Shown one piece after another: positions 46,554 through 59,977 of a stretch of 64,000 nucleotides of DNA. This DNA comes from Theropithecus gelada. Taxonomy: Eukaryota > Chordata > Mammalia > Primates > Cercopithecidae. The notes below the pieces were generated by a model that ran no database searches, had not been told where the DNA came from, and saw only the letters and a program-made list of their open reading frames with translations. Position 1 is the first letter of the stretch, and every line of letters begins with the position of its first letter. The position numbers were made by a program, and so were the translations under genes. Where the stretch lies: assembly GCF_003255815.1 (NCBI RefSeq), contig NC_037689.1, positions 53,073,875 to 53,137,874 on the forward strand, written 5' to 3'.

Positions 46554-47029
46554 TTACAATAAAGATGTATAAAGCTGTACTGTAAAATTTTATCAAACAC
46601 AAAGTCAAAAACACCCCTAAACTAGGTGGAAAAAGCATTAATAAGGATAAGCTCACAGGGTGAGAAGTAAGACTATGCATATTTTAGGTCAGCCTTAAGC
46701 AAAACAGTAAAAATGGCAGGACCCCTCCAGGCTCTTGTTTCTAATCATTTCTTAGCACTGTCCCCCTTTAAAACATTCAGAGCCTTACTTCCAAGCCCTT
46801 TCCTACTGAAATTTGCTCAGTATAAAGGTTTTATGTAAGACATTTAAATTTTACTAGGATTTTATAATAAAGTGTCATTTCTTCTAGTGATATCTGCGTT
46901 TTAAAATAGATGTCAAAGATTGTAAAGGAAAAAAATAAAAGCTTTGCCCTATCAGGGGAAAGGTTGAACAATGCCACTTTTTGACACCCTGCCTTTGTGG
47001 TGCCTTTCACCATCCATGGCTGAGGAGAG

Positions 47030-47240
47030 AATTAGAACAAGGCTTGAGAGATGGTCTTGGATTCAGAAGACCTTGCTTTATGACTTACTTGCCTCTGCTG
47101 CTTGCAGAGGCTGGGCACCTGACTTAAGCACTAATTCCGTTATGAGGATTATTAAACCAGTATGATCGACGTTCTATATGTCAAACTTTCTTTGAACCAT
47201 GCCCAGCCCATACTGTGTTCAATAAATGTTGGTTACTATT
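47030..47240 (+). mobile_element. MIR SINE, diverged
   Basis: GGTCTTGGATTCAGAAGACC at the start, a TGACTTACTTGCC core and ATACTGTGTTCAATAAATG at the end follow MIR. Confidence 0.6.
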
Positions 47241-48336
47241 ATTGTTGTTATTACTTCTTTCTCTATATATTATTTACTTTTTGGATTTAGAACCTCAGAT
47301 GTGCTAAAAACTTCCTATAAAAAGAAAGCACTTACATTATCTGAAATGAAAGCAATCTACTCAGACTTACTGAGCTTGGCAGAACATATGCATATCTAAT
47401 GCTTAGAAAATGACTAATCACTCAATATTTGCCCTGTAGATACCTGAGTTCTAGCCCCTAGCCATATTGTAGCCACCCCCAAATTTTGGAATTATTGTAT
47501 ATCATCCATCATCTGTGCCTTAGTAAAGTTTATCACAGCTGAACATCTGGGCAAAATGAGATCATTAGGACGAGATTTCCTCAATTTGACCCAATACGCT
47601 AGGTATGTGATGAAACTGTCAAATTATAATATGTCTATGGATCATTGCTGAAATAAAATATATGGACCAAGGGTACAGGGTTAATGTATCTACGTGGACT
47701 CTATTTTCTGGATATGTCCTTGACACATAGATCCACATCTTGCTCAAGTTCCAAGAGACAGAACATGACAATATTAATTGGCTTTAGTTTCTTAATCTTT
47801 AATAACTGAGATGTTTTTCACAAATTCCTGATCAGGTACTAATTCATTACTGTCTATAGACTAAATGTATTAATCAGAAGTTGAACACAAGAAAAGAAGA
47901 ATTCATAAGAAATGTTAACCACTTATTACTGGAAATAAGACAGACTAACAAAACTCAAGACAAAAATGGCAGTGGTTGGTCAGCATCAGCCAAAAGGAAA
48001 AACTAGGATTGGAGAGGTTTTAGAGGTGAAGAAGTCTAGTCCTCAGGAATAGGGCCATTGGGAAAAGTGTGTTTCCATTTTCAGACAAATACAGCAAAAT
48101 ATCAAACTTTCATTGTCTGTGGTCAGCAAAAAACCATAACAGTCTCTAGAAGAATCATAATTTTAAGCTTTGTATGTCCCAGCTTCAATCCCTCATGTGT
48201 AGTTAGACTTAGTCTTAAGTTCTCCCAATAAATTCAGCTTGATGGCCTAGTTTTCACTCCCTGGCATGCACTGCTATATAGTCTTGCCATATATGATCCT
48301 ATGGCCTCCTCTATTACAGTGACAGAAACTAAAGAA

Positions 48337-48338
<2 letters not shown>

Positions 48339-48377
<39 letters not shown>

Positions 48378-48667
48378 AGACAGGGCCTTCCTCTGTCACC
48401 CAGGCTGGAGTGCAGTGGTGTAATCATAGCTCACTGTAACCTTGAATCCTTGAATTCCTGGGCTCAAGCGATCCTCCAGCCCCAGCCTCTTGAGTAGCTT
48501 CGACTACAGGCATGAGCCATCATGCCTGGATAATTAAAAAAAAAAAATTGTAGAGATGGTATCTCCCTATGTTGCCCAGGCTGGTCTCAAATTCTTGACC
48601 TCAAGTGATCCTGCCACCTCAGCCTGCCAAAGTGTTGGGATTACAGGTGTGAGCCACCATGCCCAGC
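48339..48667 (-). mobile_element. AluJ, minus strand, with 38-T tail
   Basis: T38 at 48339-48376 is followed by GAGACAGGGCCTTCCTCTGTC and AluJ text ending GAGCCACCATGCCCAGCC. The tail is long for so old an element, so it has probably re-expanded. Confidence 0.92.
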
Positions 48668-48682
48668 CCAGAATAATTTCTT

Positions 48683-49245
48683 TAAAATAATTACCAGTGC
48701 TTGTACATGAATGTTCATAGCTGCATTATCCATAACCGACAATAAGTAGAAATACCCCAAATGTCCATCAAGTAATGAGTAGATTAAAAAATGTGGTATA
48801 TCCATACAATGAAATGTTACTCAGCATTAAAAAAAGAATGAAATAGTAATACAGGCTATAGCATAGATACCATTTTTAAAAGATTACGCTATGTGAAAGA
48901 AGCCAGTCACAAAAGACTGTATATTATATTATTTCATTTACATTAACAGTCCAGAATAAGCAAATCCATAGAGACAGAAAGTAGATCAGGGATTGTCTAC
49001 TGCTAGGGTTGAAAAGAATAGTTGCAGGGGAAATGGGGAGTGACTTGAAAATGGGGATGGGATTTCTTTTGGGGGTAAAAATGTTCTAAAATTGTGCGAT
49101 GATGCTTGCACAATTCTGTAATTAATAACCAGTGATTGTTAATACTGGTTAACCTATTAACTAATAATCAGTGACTAACACACTTTAAATGGGTAAATCA
49201 TATGGTATGAGAATTATATCTCAATAAAACTCTTATAAAAAACTA
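48683..49245 (+). mobile_element. Old L1 3' end (L1MB-type)
   Basis: AATGTTCATAGCTGCATTATCC, GGTATATCCATACAATGAAATG and the end GAGAATTATATCTCAATAAAACTC are typical of L1M 3' UTRs. Confidence 0.8.
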
Positions 49246-49629
49246 AATTCTAGATTCAAAATTTTATTTCTTATAGCACAAAAGATATTTCCCCAGTGAA
49301 GACAATAGCATTATAAGATTTTTATAATGCTTTCTTCTACTATGGAAAAATCAAGGTTTAACCCATGTACATAAAAGAAAAACTGTATGCACGTCTTCAG
49401 ATGAGTTTTAAAAAGAGTCCAAAAATAAGCCCAGAAAATGCTTAAGTCTGGGTTAGCCTAAACAACTTGGATGGTTTCAATCTAATGGAAAATGACATCA
49501 CAAACTAAACAGGTATATTAAGGGATTTTGGGAAAGAAAATAATGTAAGAAATGAGAAAAACAAGGAGATAGCTGCAAATCAACCCCAAAATCCATCAAG
49601 AAACAGAAAAACTCCAAAGGATATTTATC

Positions 49630-49740
49630 CATTCATTTTTATAACACATTTATGCACTCAGTGCTGTAGAGATGAAGATATATGTAGGACACCATCCCTT
49701 ACCCTTGAAGAGCTCACATTCTAGTGTGTGGAATATTGTT
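49630..49740 (-). mobile_element. L2 3' end fragment, minus strand
   Basis: TCCATTCATTTTTATAACACATTTATGCACTCAG...GAAGAGCTCACATTCTAGTG is the reversed L2 end. Confidence 0.55.
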
Positions 49741-50179
49741 TAGTTTCACCATGGTAATAAATCTTACTCAAAGCCAAAAAGACTGGGAATCATGCTCACT
49801 GCTAAAGCTAAAAATACAGATTATTTTTACCTTTGAAATTATCACCTTGATTTACTAGGAAATTACAGGAAAAGGATCATATGGATTTACTTAGGGTTTG
49901 TAGTTACAACAGATAGACTAGCACCATAAGGTAACTCAGAATTTGGAGACACAAGAAAAGGTCATATTTTAACTATTAAGAGAGTAAAAAAATAAAATGG
50001 GTGAGTTTAGCCATCTGCAGAAGTCATCCATTTACACATGTAATACCAACAGGAAACCATTTCTAACTGGGCTGCTCATGCCCAATTACAGTCAAGTACA
50101 TCAGGAGGTCCTTGGTCTTCTATTTTACACAAACTCTCTTCCTAAGAGGTCTCTATCCTCTCCCTAGGCTTCCACCTCC

Positions 50180-50320
50180 TCCACGACCATGATCCCCTCC
50201 CCCAACTCATTATTCCTTAATCCAGACTTCTCTCTTCTAAGGCTTCAGACCTCTCTCTCCAACATTCTCCTGGATGTCTCGATTAGCCATGGGCTCTATA
50301 AACTGAAACTTGCTAAGCAC
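50180..50320 (+). mobile_element. Possible L2 ORF2 fragment
   Basis: GACCTCTCTCTCCAACATTCTCCTGGATGTCTCGATT resembles L2 text before the 3' region. It is short and uncertain. Confidence 0.35.
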
Positions 50321-50579
50321 CAAGCCACACGAGGTTGATATACTGATTATGCAACCTCTAAAATTTCAGTACCAGGAAAGGAACAGCATTCCTCAAGTAG
50401 CATTACACAGGACCATATAGTAGCTACACATCTTTGTAACTTATACCTTAATCTTACTTGAGATGAAAGCTATACCTGCATTTCTGTCATAAGATAAAGA
50501 AGGAGAAATAATCTTCCCATGTGTTGATGATACACTTTAAAATCACAATCCAGGAGGGGCCTCAAGCAACAACTGGCCT

Positions 50580-51056
50580 TTGCATTTAACTACTTACAAA
50601 GAAAGATTCCACAGTAATTGTGATGAAGCTAAAGGTGCTGTCTTTGGTAAACATCTTTCAAAGTTCAATCATTTAACAAGGAAGTTAATGCGTCGTCACT
50701 GGTGGAAATTTTTCTTGGTGGTTTGGGTGAAAAGCCAAGTTATTCAGTGGGATATTCTACAAAAATGGTGCAAAGAATTTTCTATAGTCATGAGAGAGAA
50801 TTTAATACCTACCTTTAGATTTTTCAAACTAAATCATTCTGGCTTCTGGGTCTACAGGGTAACTGTTTCACAACTAGAGCATATCAAAAGTTACTTTTGT
50901 GAGAAAAATCCAGGCTTCCTCTGTGGGCACCTGTTACAGCTTTATCTTCTGATGTTCCCAGAGACACAGTGGATAGGCTTCTCAGCAACTACAGTAGAGA
51001 GTCAACTATGCTATCCTCCTTGTTTTCAAAGTTTTCAAAGTTTAGTTCAGACTTGA
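50580..51056 (+). other. Unrecognised 158-residue open frame in intron 74
   Basis: This is the longest stop-free stretch that I cannot explain by an exon, retrocopy or known repeat. It reads MHLTTYKERFHSNCDEAKG at the start, is rich in Phe, Trp, Leu and His, and has no signal, domain or repeat I know. A second 71-residue frame (51073-51288) follows in another phase. It is antisense to DMD. A frame of this length is only mildly unexpected by chance in 64 kb, so coding status is unsupported. Confidence 0.12.
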
Positions 51057-51439
51057 ATTTCTTTACCAAAGTGTGTTCCATATCACATTGCAGTTGGGCT
51101 TGAGGTCAAGTAAGTGGGAGCAACATGAGGTTAGACAAAGCCAATCAGGTTTCTTCACTTCCAAACTCCTCAGTGCAAATGCTAATGTAATGATGACTTT
51201 CCAGTATGAATGCTTTCAAAGTTTTTCTGTCCTTGGAATCCTTTTTCTCTTAAGAGTATCTCAGTGGTATTCTGCAGAACACATTTGAGGCAACAGTGAC
51301 CTTTATCCTTGGAGAACTGTCATCCTATCTTTGTTGTTTAATGTTAAGCTTTCCACAATTATCAAAGGCCATGAGAAACAGCCACATAAAATTTCCCTTA
51401 GGATTTGTTATAAAAATGTTGATAAGGACACTAGCCAAT

Positions 51440-51680
51440 AATCACTTCAAGTGTAACACTGCTTAAGAGTTCAGGACCACCACCCAAGTTTGAATACAGG
51501 TCCTGTTCCTTGCTGGCCATACGAAGTGTCCTTAATACTCTGTGCCACTTAATCTTCTGGAAACAGCCTCTCTTTCATAGGGTTGTTTTAAGGATTAAAT
51601 AGGAGTTTATATGTACTCAGAAGAGTTCCTGTCCATAGCAGTCACTCAAAGGACAGCTATTTTTGTTATTATTATTACGT
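51440..51680 (+). mobile_element. MIR SINE
   Basis: CACCCAAGTTTGAATACAGGTCC, then CTTAATCTTCTGG and AGGGTTGTTTTAAGGATTAAATAGG, ending with TGTCCATAGCAGTCACTCAAAGG, follow MIR in order. Confidence 0.75.
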
Positions 51681-52279
51681 AGAGCCAGGAAAACAATGAT
51701 GTTTCTTTAGGATGCTGCATGCTTCTTTAATTCAATATTAAGAGACAGACAAATCTTTGCTTCCCATTATCTCCCTGGCTACAGGGAAGCTCAAACTGAA
51801 TCTGAAGCTCAGTCATATCAACTATGCTAATCCCTATGATGTTCATTGATCTATTATTTATATTGCAAGAATTGTATTGCTATAACTTTTTAAAGAATCC
51901 TTTCTGAAAACTGAACACATAAAATCGACATGGGAAATTTCCACTCAAATGTCCTTGGGCAAATAGAATTCAGCATGTCTGATACATAGCTCTTTCTCTC
52001 CATGCACTAACGCTTTGCAAATCAGTTTTTCCTGGGTGCACTAGGTTGTTTTTGTTTGTTTTACAATGATCATTTCCCAGTTCCCAAATTAAAACATTCT
52101 GTAACACCCGATGCCTCCCCCTCTCCATTTTCCCTTGGTCTCATTCATTCAGTGACCTTCTAATTTTTCCATCCCCTTCTTCACTTGCCTAAGACATCCT
52201 TAGTTAAGAACCTGCCGTCTTTTAATGGACTATTCCACTGTACTTCTACCAATCTCTATGGCTTTAGCTTTCTGCCAGT

Positions 52280-52790
52280 TCAGTTATTTTTCTCAATCTT
52301 CCCCTCCTTCCTTCAAAAAGCCATCACTGTTTACCTGCTTATAGGATAAAACCCTAACTCCTTAGTATGATGCACAAAGTCGTTTAAACAGTAGTCCCCA
52401 CTACCATTCCACTGCCCTGTTATTCTCCTCATTCCATGCCACACATTACTCACTGGTCCACCAGTCCGGAAAACTCATCCTTCCCCCCTCTCTCAGACTG
52501 GAAAACTCCCATTCAGTCTTTAACTCTTTAACTCCCATTCAGACTTTAACTCTCTCTTAAAGTCTCTTTGTAAAGGCCTCTCGACTCCCTCTGATAGAAT
52601 AAATCATTCACCTCTGTGCCCCCAGAGTACTTGTAATACCAGGTTATAAGTAGTTGTTTCTATTTTAACTTTCTAAAAATAAATTTTGAGCTCCATGAGG
52701 GTAAGAACCAAGGCTTATTCATCTTTGTAGTCTCACAATTTTAAAATTACATTAAGTACTCAGTAACTATCTGCAGAATTGAACAGAATT
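52280..52790 (+). mobile_element. L2 3' portion
   Basis: AGGATAAAACCCTAACTCCTTAG...GCACAAAGTCG, then the TCATGCCACAC region, and the end TTGAGCTCCATGAGGGTAAGAACCAAGG form a collinear L2 3' kilobase remnant. A ~26-bp local duplication (AACTCCCATTCAGNCTTTAACTCT) lies inside at ~52504-52556. Confidence 0.75.
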
Positions 52791-53666
52791 ACATCCTCAG
52801 GCCTGGTAAGTAGCTAAAGAAAGTTATGACCATAATCAATTCTACTATAGAGGGACAATTGGCAAATGAAGGCCAACAGGAGGACGAGGGTCTTCATGAA
52901 AAATCTAAAAACAAGGGGAAATTGGATTGTAAGAACATAAACTGTTCATCCAGCATGTTCTAGGGAGATGGCAGCTGTACTTGGAAGATATGAATATTCT
53001 AATCACCAGAGGGGTACTTCAGTTCTTCTGTAGTATAAAGCAGTCCTCACAAACATCCAATTTTAGATGCCAAGATTCTAAGCGCACCACAACACGATTT
53101 TTATTGTGATTCCTAAGACACTGGATTCTAAGACACAGGATGCTATGTGCCTAAAAAATGAATATATTCCTCATTTTAATAGATCTAGTATTTGCACTTA
53201 AACCAGATGCTGTCTCCCCCTAAAAAAGCTTTAAGGCAACCTTGATAACATTTAATACAAGGCAGTTAAAAAGAGAGATAATTATGATAAAGGGAGAAAT
53301 AAACTTTCATTCTGGGTTATCCATTCACTTCCATGAACTGGATACTATGAATCAGTCGCCTCAGACTTCAATTAACTTTGGACAAACTAAAGGAAATTTA
53401 GTTACATTGGCTCTGCTAGTTAGAAACTGAGCCTGTGAATAATGGTGATTCCACTTCTACCATGTTCCTATCCTCCCTGCCCGAGTACAGCTGAGATGGT
53501 TGACCCCATTCTTTCACAGCTTCTTCAATGTGGCGTGTATGCCCTTTAGCTGTTATTCATCCTTGCCATAAAAGGCCTTGGCTTTCTGATTTCTGTGAGC
53601 AAACTAGCTCCCCTTTGTCTAAAGAAGGGCTCTGTAGCCCTTCGTTTTGGGGCCCATGCCACCAAA

Positions 53667-54004
53667 TGATATAGTTTGGCTGTTGTCTCCTCCCAAATCT
53701 GATCTTGAATTATAGCTCTCATAATCCCCACATATCATGGGAGGAACCCAGTGGGAGGTAACTGAATCATGGGGGTGGGTTTTTCCCATGCTGTTTTTGT
53801 GATAGTAAGTCTCATGAGATCTGATGGTTTTAAAAAGGGCAGTTCTCCTGCACATGCTGTCTTGCCTGCTGCCACGTAAGACATGCTTTTGCTCCTCCTT
53901 CACCTTCTGCCATGATTGTGAGGCCTTCCCAGCCACATGGAACTGTGAGTCTGTTAAACCTCTTTTTCTTTATAAATTGCCCCATATGAAAATGGACTAA
54001 CACA
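53667..54004 (+). mobile_element. Solo MaLR LTR (MSTA/THE1-type)
   Basis: It begins TGATATAGTTTGGCTG and ends GGACTAACACA, with CATGATTGTGAGGCCTTCCC inside. The flanks CCAAA and CCAAG are a 5-bp duplication with one change. Confidence 0.9.
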
Positions 54005-54429
54005 CCAAGTAACTTGAATGCCTAGTTTCGTTAAATGTATCGTATACCACGCTTTCCTCTCCTCTCCAACTTTAAAACATGTGGGAACAGCCGTAGGAAT
54101 CGGTCTTGAATTATTTCCAATGATGTCTACTGAACATTTTAACATTCATTCTGTTATCCTTCTTTCCTCCCTTCCTTACCCTAAATTCCTTACTTACCAC
54201 TTTGTCTTCAGAGGCAGTCCTTCTCTCATTCAAGGTCACACCTCCTCCCATACTTTAGTTCCCTAACCCTTCTCTCTCCTGCCTCCTGTGGGAAAATGCT
54301 CCCATCATTCCCAAGCTCTGCCCTCCTCTTCTTCTGGCACATTTCTCCAGCATGTGAAAATTAAAGATTTTTAAGTAAAAAGAGAAAACCAGAGTGAACA
54401 CTGCACGACACTGTGTGAAGTAACCCCAA

Positions 54430-54650
54430 CAACAATAAATATGTTTGCAAATATTTACATGTGTAGAGAGCATCTTTGGAAGGAAACACAAGAAACCAAG
54501 AAAGATGGTAGCCTCTAGAGCTGGAAACACCACAGCCAGGGGAGAAGGTTAGAGAAGGGTTTGCTTTTCTCTATATGTCTTTTTCAACCCTTTGGATTTT
54601 GTATAATATACATGTATTCTCTATTAAAAATAAAAGTAATTAAATACACA
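54430..54650 (+). mobile_element. Old L1 3' end fragment
   Basis: GAAGGAAACACAAGAAACC, GGTAGCCTCTAGAGCTGG and the end ATACATGTATTCTCTATTAAAAATAAAAG fit an L1MC-type 3' UTR. Confidence 0.55.
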
Positions 54651-54659
54651 TTTTAATAG

Positions 54660-55560
54660 TCGCGTCTTCCAGAGTTCTACCAAATCCAATGTTCTCCTTC
54701 TGCTACATGCTCCCTGGATATATAAATTCATCCTCACTGTTTCAACTACCACCTGTGAGCTGGCGACTCACAGACCTAGTATCTCAGGCTCATATCCTTT
54801 CTACAAGCACCAGAGTTCTATCTCTCAGACTGTCAGACATTTACACGTGGAGATGTCACCAGGACCTCAACTCGACCTCTTCCATACCTCATTTATCATC
54901 TTCCAGCTACTCAGCCCTTCAGGAAGGACCTCTATAAACACTGCTGCGTTAAAGGACGGACCTGCTGCGACTCCTCCTGAATTATCAGTCCCAGCTGCAA
55001 ACAACTACTATCATCTTGTTTTGTAGTCACCAGCCCTGGGAATCATTCCTTCCTACCCTAGTCCCACAGAACTACCAAATCAAATAGGTCTACCCTCCCC
55101 CGAAATATCACTCAGATCAGCCCGTCTACTTCATTTCTATCACCTTACTTAAGGCTCTAATCATCTCTTTCTTGGGTTCCCACATAACTCCTCCCAACTT
55201 GATTTCCTTGTTCCACCATCGCTCTTTTCAAAGTTACCCTCCACACAGCTGCCCGTGTGGTGTATATTCATGTCAATATCACAGCCTCACTCCTGGCTCA
55301 CACCCTTGAGTGGCTCCCTAGACTAGGCATGGAGGCAGCAACTCCGCAGTGGGTGCCACACCCTTCCCTACCTGCCCTTGCTGACCTGGCCAGCCTCATC
55401 TCCTCTCATTCTTTGCCTTCTTAAGAAAGGTAATACAACTGCAGTTTCCCTCAAATAAACTCTGCCATTCCTCACTCTGACACCTTTGTTTATATTCCAT
55501 AGGAATGCCCATTCTAACCTCTTCAGATTCCCTTCATTTTGGCTATTTTTTCACCATCAT
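54660..55560 (+). mobile_element. L2 ORF2 and 3' portion
   Basis: TCTCAGACTGTCAGACATTTACACG, TCACTCCTGGCTCACACCC...GAGTGGCTCCCTAG and CTTGCTGACCTGGCCAGCCTCATCTC are in L2 order. There is no intact frame. Confidence 0.65.
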
Positions 55561-56669
55561 TGGAGACTTACACAAAGACCTAATGAAAGAACATTGAATA
55601 AAGAGATCCCGTAGCTATGAAGATTGATAACTACTAGACTAGGTCCAAAGTTATCAGGTCAATTACAAAGTAAAGCAACAGGATCATGATTTCCAGCTAC
55701 TTTAATTCAGTGGTATCAGTAACTGATCTAGAACTTCTTTGACTGTAACAATAATAATATTGCACAATCACTGGAGGAATTTAAAGGAACAAGAGAAAAC
55801 TCAAATTTTGGCTTCATAAGGTCTTACTGCCCAGCAAGACACATGAAAGGTCCTGAGTAGGTATTAAGAATCTACAGAGTTCCCTCCTGTTATATAACAT
55901 CTACTAACAACTTTAACTTTAGACTTATTTAGCTGCCTTTTCAACTTGAGAACAATCTAATCAATTTGCTATGCAGGTAGTAGAATGACAGTGAGTCTTT
56001 GTCTCTCAGAAAGGCTACCTTTTCATTGCTAGGATCATACCTTGAATTTCAGAGCAAGTCTTGGTTTATTTAGACAGTGCAGAGAAAAATACATCTCTGT
56101 ATTTGAACACTACAGACTTAAGTCAGGAGACTCAAGGCTTTAATCAATGCAAGACAAAAAAGTAAACCTTGAGTTTGCAATGCTAAGGACACACAATGGG
56201 GCAAAACCCCAACATTCTAATGGTTCTTTATGAAATAAAAATGAATCTGAATTATATGTGGTAATGAAGGAGAAATATGATGCAGAAGTGAAATATTATA
56301 CACTGGATATCTCACTAACGCCATTAGTCATCCAAACTTATGGGAGGCACCATGGGAAAAACTCAGTCAGATTTAGCTTTTACTCAGAGCTTTAGCCTTA
56401 TCTTTGTGGCATAAACCAAGAATCAGAGAACACCAATGTGGGATACATATAGTGCCTGGGATTTGGAAAATGGGTTCTTAACATTCTAAATTTATGACAA
56501 AGCCATGCCTGGTGCTAATCAAGGCAGTTTGAAAAAGGGGAGTATTTTGAAAAGCAAGCAGGAAAAAAAGCTTTTGAAAGGCTTTTCTCTACGAGATTAG
56601 GTTTGTAAAAGAATTTTAGTCAAAAGTGCATGCATGTATGCTACAATTAAAATAAATTCAGCTTCATTT

Positions 56670-56780
56670 CAATTCATGTATTCATTAATGCATTCAACAA
56701 ATATTTATTGAATACTATGTGCAACAACCAGGAGAAATGGAATTCTAAAGACAGAGATAAGATACCTCTGAGACACTTCT
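56670..56780 (-). mobile_element. L2 3' end fragment, minus strand
   Basis: ATGCATTCAACAAATATTTATTGAATACTATGTGC is the reversed L2 terminus. Confidence 0.6.
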
Positions 56781-57689
56781 CAAACAGCCATCCTCCGTTT
56801 TTCTAGGGGGTTGCAGGGAGGTGTCATGAATAAGAACAATTAATGGAATTAAATAAATAAATAGTCAGGAATGGTGCTCTCCAGGCCTCTCTCTTTTGCT
56901 AACTGTTATTTGGAGATAAATCACAGCTAAAGGAACACAAAATATATATATTAACAGATCAATAAGTATGCATCCAAAGGACTTGGGACAATCTCAATTT
57001 TAAATATCCTTTCTTATTTTCTCTACAAGTATGCTCGTATTTGTCAGATTGCATAGCCCAATGCTGACCTGGGACACAGCCAGCTAGCTGTGCACAGAGA
57101 GGGCATCTAAAGACTTCCTGGGTTTTCTCAGGAAGAATAGGAAATGGCAAATTAAAGGCTCCTTAAGCAACATTGAATTCAAGGGTAGCGAGGGCAAATC
57201 TAGGGCTTTGAAGCTCCTTGCGCAGAACTGCAAGAAGACAGGACTGGGCAAAGCAAAGAAAACCGCACGGGCTGTTTTCAGGAAGAGAACTCTGTGGAGA
57301 CATTTCTTTAGAATTTGGTAGGAGGTCAAATAGGACAAAATGAAGGGAAAATGAAGGAAGCTCATCCTGATCATTTTGTGAAGGTCAAGGTAACTTACAG
57401 AAAGATTTGCGTCAACCCCAGAGTCCTCATTTTGGAGCTCTAAGTAGCCCTGGTGTTATGTTTTTTGTTCTTTTAGAGAACAAACCATCCCATTCTTGGA
57501 GAATGGTCTTGGATATCTTCCAAGGTAAAGTGGTTATCACTGCCCTACAAGTAGATGAACAGGTTTATTCAGGGACACTTAGTCCTCACAGATAGTCCCT
57601 TAAGTTAAGGAACATTCTGGGGAATATGCCTCAATTCTATGTAAATGACATTCACAGAGACTTAACTCTTCTTTATTATCTGGTTGAAG

Positions 57690-57910
57690 GTAGAGTTGCC
57701 TATTTAGAGTCAGAAAAGTCTGGATTTCAATTTAGTTCTACCACTGGCTGACTGGGAAATCTGGGGCAGGCTGTGTGAACCTCTCTGAACTTGTGTCTCA
57801 TTCACCGAAAGGTGACAGTCTCTTCTCTATAGAGTTTGTAAGAAGATTAAATGACCTAAAATACGTAAAAGTGCGCTCAAAATAAAATGATATATAAATG
57901 ATAGTTATCA
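57690..57910 (+). mobile_element. MIR SINE
   Basis: AGAGTCAGAAAAGTCTGGATTTC, a CTGACTGGGAAATCTGGGGCAGG core and GTGTCTCATTCACCGAAAGG with a downstream TTAAATGA block are MIR. Confidence 0.8.
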
Positions 57911-58329
57911 GTACTCTTTACCAACATTCTTTGACCCAAGTGCAATGGTATGGAGAGAGACTATGCTAACCACAAACAAGGCAGGGCTCTTGACCAGTGA
58001 GCTCAAAAGATATATTACACAATCATATACTTCAAAAACATATTTACTCCTTGGTAACATCAAATTCTGTTTACAGTGTCAGTTCCAACTTTTTATTCCA
58101 ATTTGACTTTGACCCCTACAAATAATTACAGATTTAACATAAATGGATATTACTGATTATTCTCAATAAAGTGGAAAGAAATGTTTTCTCTACCATGGTC
58201 TTCATTGACAAATGATCTTAAAAGTAAGGCCAAAAATAAAGCTATCATTAAAACAACAGCAACAAAAAAAGTTCAGTATTATCTCCTGGATGGTACTCAT
58301 GTGATGTTCTTGCAGTATTTTCAGGTTTT

Positions 58330-58985
58330 TACCAAACATTTCCTGAGTATCCATTAAGTATTTAAACCATGCTAAGTACTATGGAGGATATGGGGATGAT
58401 TAAGATACGGTCCATGCCCCAAAGACACACACTAGCTCATTAAAGAGAGGCACTGGTAATAACTAATAAAAAGGCAAACTGTCAAGGAATTTTCTGAGAA
58501 AGGTCCAAAGTGTTCTGGGAATAGAGGCAAAAGACAGATTTCTTCCAACTGCAGGGATCTAGCAGGGCTCCATGGGGAAAGTTATTTTGAGCAATGTGAC
58601 AGAGGATAGGTGGGATTCCTTTGTCAGATATGGCAGTGGTAGGTTAGAGGTTAGCAGTTAGGCTGAGACTCAAGCTTGAGCTTGACCCCAAAAGTAGATG
58701 AGAGCAGGATGTATTCAGAAATACTAGCTACAATAGCATGACCAGAATACAGGGAGAACAAAAGAAGATGGCATCAAAAAAGCAGGTCAAGAGAATATTG
58801 TGGAAGGGTTTGAATGCCCCGCTAAAAAGCTTGATTTTTTTCTACATGCAGAAATCCAGTGAAAGGGGGAATGCCATGATGGGTCTTGGTTCTGGCAAGA
58901 TGTACAAGTAGAGTCAGTATGGAGGATTTATTGGAAGGGTGGGGAAGAGACTAAAGGGAAGCCAACCAGATAAGGAGCTATGGCC
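58330..58985 (-). mobile_element. L2 LINE 3' portion, minus strand
   Basis: CCATGCTAAGTACTATGGAGG...GATACGGTCCATGCCCC is the reversed L2 end. It is followed by the complement of L2 coding text (TGTGGAAGGGTTTGAATGCC, GGGGGAATGCCATGATGG). Confidence 0.65.
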
Positions 58986-59977
58986 ATAGGTCAGAGGTGT
59001 TAAGAGCTAGAAGGCGGGCAGTGGCAGCAGGAAGCAATGGATGAATGGCTGTTTGCTTTTTCATCTTGAAGTGGCATACTCCCGAGGGCACTGACCTCAG
59101 ACACACTGTGTTGCCTATGTTAAGAGCTCTTGGTGCCTTGGGCTCAACCAAAGAGATGAAAGTACTTAAGACCCACAAATCTGAGCAACAACTACTTTAA
59201 ATCCTTGCTTGGTGGCACTTGTCTGAAGAAGGCACATTGTGAGTTAGAAGTGATCATGTGAGAAGACTTTTTAAACCAGGACCTGTGACATAATAAATGT
59301 AATACAAAACTAAAAGTCCAATGATTTGCATTATCCTGACACCATACAATACCCCAGAGTTTTACATCTTTGTCCTCCCTGCAGTCATTGTGAGAGTTCT
59401 TTAGCCTTTTTCCTCTTCTATAATTTCTGCTATTTTTCTATGAATGTCTTTTACAGGTGATGGCTGACAATTGGAATTGTCTCACTAATCTGCTATGATG
59501 GTGAACATAAATAATAATTTCTGCGTTTGATGATGAAAAATAAGACGAAACAATTGGTTTCCCAATATGACCAAGCCAATAGTCCTACTTTCTTAAATGT
59601 TTGAGGTAGAATAATACGGCCAAACACATGTAAAAAATCATATAATCATAAAATTAAATAACCTACTGTTTTCTTAAATTCTATTCTCAAATATAAAATC
59701 AAAGCCTCGGAGGCACATGCAGCAAGTCAAATACCACCATCAGCATTAGTTCCTTCACACCTAAAATATGAGTTCTTCATCATACTATTGCATTCATTGT
59801 CTTCTTTCAGATAACAACAACAACAAAAAAAAAGAGAATCTGCAAATGGAGCTAAACAGATTATTTTAGAAAACAATTAGACATAAAATGACTCTAAGTG
59901 AAGATTCCTGGCACTTTTCTATGTGTGCAAGTGTATGCACTCTGCATACCAATGACAAAGCTAGAAAGAAAACTCAC

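Larger units (their letters stand above)
38049..59977 (-). other. DMD: DMD intron 74
   Basis: This is ~21.9 kb between donor GTGAGTTT and acceptor CCAATAG. It has an old L1, six Alus, several L2 and MIR pieces and one MaLR LTR. Unassigned stretches are ~40920-42200, 44160-44830, 45140-46240, 47250-48330, 49250-50090, 52800-53660, 55570-56660, 56790-57680 and 58990-59970. Confidence 0.9.
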
